NCBI GenBank assembly: GCA_045629205.1
Contig: JAZQQT010000114.1
Location: forward strand, 1-7,203
Direction: 5' to 3'
Length of the DNA: 7,203 nucleotides
From: JAZQLP01 sp045629205
GTDB lineage: Bacteria; Bacillota; Clostridia; Oscillospirales; UBA644
Shown: one piece after another, positions 5,855 through 7,203 of the stretch
Numbering within the stretch: position 1 is the first letter of the stretch
Layout: each line of letters opens with the position of its first letter
Notes under the pieces: model-generated
What the model saw: the letters and a program-made list of their open reading frames with translations, nothing else
What the model was told of the DNA's origin: nothing
The model's database searches: none
Made by a program: the position numbers and the translations under genes

Positions 5855-6631
5855 ATGGCAGAAAAAAAACAAAAAAAGATTGTATCTGCAGCATCAGGTG
5901 AAGCAGTAACTGTCAATGTTGCAAAAGATGCGGGAAGTTCTATCGGTTATCGCATCGGAGCAATTATCCTTTGGGTTGTTGCTGTTGCTTTTGAGGTCCT
6001 TGCAGTTTTCAGCTTGGGAGAAAATGAAAAAATACTTATTTTGCCTCAGATTTGGCAGATAATAGTTTTGCTTGTCCTTGATTTGATATGCGTTATTATC
6101 GGTTCGCAATTATGGAAAAAGGCAAACCATATCAAACCCGCATCCGAAAAGAATAAAGTTCTTTTCTGGCTTTGGAATAATATGGGCGTTATCGTCTGCG
6201 CTATCGCTTTTATTCCTTTTGTTATTATCGCTCTCACTAATAAAGAAACCGATAAGAAAACAAAAACAATTGCGGTTGTTGTCGCTATCATTGCTTGCTT
6301 AATCGGCGGGGTCGCATCTTACGATTGGAATCCTATTTCTCAGGAAGAAAAAGATGCCCAGATAGAAAATTATACCGGTATGGTTTATTGGTCACCATAC
6401 GGTCGCAAATATCATACAAGCGTTGATTGCTCGCATCTCAATAACAGTGAAGAATTAACCGAAGGCACAGTTCAGCAGGCTATCGAAAACGGTCGTGTTG
6501 AGATTTGTAAAACGTGTGCTGCCCGTATGATTTCAGAAAACGGTGAATTAGCCGATAAAACAAACGATGTTCCCGAAATAATAGACCCGAATCCGACTGA
6601 CGAAAATCAAAGCGAAGAAACAAACGAATAA
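5855..6631 (+). CDS. Uncharacterised four-helix membrane protein with C-terminal Cys/His module
   Basis: No named function is recognised. The 258-residue product has a Lys-rich N-terminus and four hydrophobic segments at about 31-53, 65-86, 108-128 and 138-155. A soluble tail follows, with a compact module at 177-225 (VYWSPYGRKYH, then DCSHL, then a helix, then EICKTCAARM). H187, C192, C218 and C221 resemble the short metal-binding-type motif YH-x4-C ... C-x2-C found in many Bacillota surface or membrane proteins. The last 30 residues are acidic and disordered-looking (DPNPTDENQSEETNE). Four helices with a basic N-terminus predict both ends in the cytoplasm, but the Lys-rich loop near 130-137 conflicts with this, so topology is uncertain. 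I recall similar layouts in unnamed Clostridia proteins but cannot verify this here. AGAGG 9 nt upstream supports the start. Confidence 0.85.
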   Translation: MAEKKQKKIVSAASGEAVTVNVAKDAGSSIGYRIGAIILWVVAVAFEVLAVFSLGENEKILILPQIWQIIVLLVLDLICVIIGSQLWKKANHIKPASEKNKVLFWLWNNMGVIVCAIAFIPFVIIALTNKETDKKTKTIAVVVAIIACLIGGVASYDWNPISQEEKDAQIENYTGMVYWSPYGRKYHTSVDCSHLNNSEELTEGTVQQAIENGRVEICKTCAARMISENGELADKTNDVPEIIDPNPTDENQSEETNE

Positions 6632-6647
6632 TTCTTAATTATAATAC

Positions 6648-6681
6648 AAGAGAGGCTGTCGCTGTTGCGGCAGCCTCTCTT
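6648..6681. terminator. Terminator hairpin between convergent genes
   Basis: A stem of 11 perfect pairs (AAGAGAGGCTG / CAGCCTCTCTT) is extended inward by a T-G wobble and three GC pairs to a TGTT tetraloop, about 15 pairs in all. It lies 16 nt after the membrane protein stop and 10 nt from the stop of the leftward DUF1287 gene. The flanks are AT-rich (TATATATATC, and TTAATTATAATAC on the other side) without a long T-run, so it probably serves both genes. Confidence 0.82.
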
Positions 6682-6691
6682 ATATATATCT

Positions 6692-7203
6692 CTATCTGAT
6701 TCTGTAATGTCCGTTTATCTCTTCTTGCAGTTCTTCCAGTTTATCTTCCTCATAATTTATCTGATATGGGTTTGAGTGATGAATAATAAATGCGACTCCG
6801 TTTCTGTTTCTTTTATCGGATACGATTCCGATATGTTTTTTGAATACTATAATGTCTCCGCCTTGCCATTCCTCAATTTTATAAATATCCGTTGTTAATG
6901 AAATGGCATTGTTGTCAAAATATACTTTTAAATTTCTGACTCTTCTGAAATCTATATTCTTATCCACGACGTCGATATCATATAATTCTCTATTTGATTT
7001 TATATGCTCGTTAATCAGTTCCATTAAATCGTATCCGGCGTCTTTTAATCCGAATGCTACCACATCTGTACAAACCCCGAATCCGTCATCGGGATATCCC
7101 GTTCCGTAGTACTTGCTTTGATATTTCGGTTTGGCAGCGATATAGGTTCTTACGTTTTTCAGAATATCAGTCTGATCATCTATTCCGTCATTATCTTTGT
7201 CAA
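6692..7203 (-). CDS. DUF1287 domain protein, N-terminus beyond the window
   Basis: The frame is open from the window edge to the stop at 6692-6694, giving 169 readable residues (numbered here from the first full codon, 7199-7201). They match the DUF1287 (YijF-like) family: GVCTDVVAFGLKDAGYDL (42-59), DKNIDFRRVRNLKVYF (80-95), W112 with GGDIIVF (114-120), HIGIVSD (123-129), IIHHSNPYQ (139-147) and the closing GHYRIR. The conserved C44, H123 and H141/H142 give a Cys-His pattern reminiscent of NlpC/P60-like folds; catalytic activity is an inference. Ahead of the domain lies DKDNDGIDDQTD (1-12), a DxDxDG calcium-loop-like motif. The true start, and any signal peptide or lipobox, lies beyond 7203. 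A GTG at 7061-7063 is internal: the conserved GVCTD motif spans it. The gene converges on the membrane protein gene across a hairpin. Confidence 0.87.
   Translation of the reverse strand, partial: DKDNDGIDDQTDILKNVRTYIAAKPKYQSKYYGTGYPDDGFGVCTDVVAFGLKDAGYDLMELINEHIKSNRELYDIDVVDKNIDFRRVRNLKVYFDNNAISLTTDIYKIEEWQGGDIIVFKKHIGIVSDKRNRNGVAFIIHHSNPYQINYEEDKLEELQEEINGHYRIR

Noticed and set aside
5862..5878. Slippery A-runs at codons 4-8 of the membrane protein gene, including an A-AAA-AAG heptamer in frame at 5872-5878, suggesting programmed -1 frameshifting.
   Set aside because: The -1 frame stops after only about seven more codons, there is no obvious stimulatory structure or upstream Shine-Dalgarno signal, and Lys-rich N-termini in AT-rich genes produce such runs naturally.
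6692..7063. DUF1287 gene as a complete 123-residue protein starting at a GTG (7061-7063).
   Set aside because: The same frame stays open to the window edge and encodes the conserved GVCTD motif across that codon, so the gene is truncated by the window and the GTG is an internal Val.

Overview
The window looks like chromosomal DNA of a Gram-positive, moderately low-GC anaerobe, most likely a member of Clostridia (Bacillota). That is an inference from three things: the gene order rpsP-khpA-rimM-trmD, sigma-A-type promoters and purine-rich Shine-Dalgarno sites, and protein families typical of gut and rumen Clostridia. No mobile element, CRISPR array, tRNA or rRNA gene was seen.

Region 1 (1-3705, + strand) is a translation-maturation operon: ribosomal protein S16 (rpsP), the KH-domain RNA-binding protein KhpA, the 16S processing factor RimM and the tRNA m1G37 methyltransferase TrmD. 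rimM and trmD overlap by ATGA. Two hairpins punctuate the rpsP-khpA and khpA-rimM gaps. Where many bacteria have rplS (L19) after trmD, this window has a full-length L-fucose isomerase (fucI) only 21 nt downstream, with no terminator between. A 12-bp hairpin follows fucI.

Region 2 (3848-5046, + strand) holds a GNAT acetyltransferase and a SIMPL/DUF541 protein. It ends at a 16-bp terminator hairpin that also serves the convergent gene downstream.

Region 3 (5123-6631) is a divergent pair around a 174-bp AT-rich spacer. Leftward is a DUF937 protein driven by an exact-consensus promoter (TTGACA-17-TATAAT). Rightward is an uncharacterised four-helix membrane protein with a C-terminal Cys/His module, driven by TTGCCT-17-TATAAT.

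Region 4 (6692-7203, - strand) is the C-terminal part of a DUF1287 protein that runs off the window, separated from the membrane protein by a strong hairpin.

The genes of region 1 act together in ribosome and tRNA maturation; fucI is the functional outsider. Regions 2-4 look like separate small transcription units with no shared pathway I can identify. I did not find a convincing new multi-gene system. The observations most worth a second look are fucI riding on the translation operon, the rimM start without a Shine-Dalgarno site, the divergent promoter pair, and the membrane protein with a metal-site-like tail.
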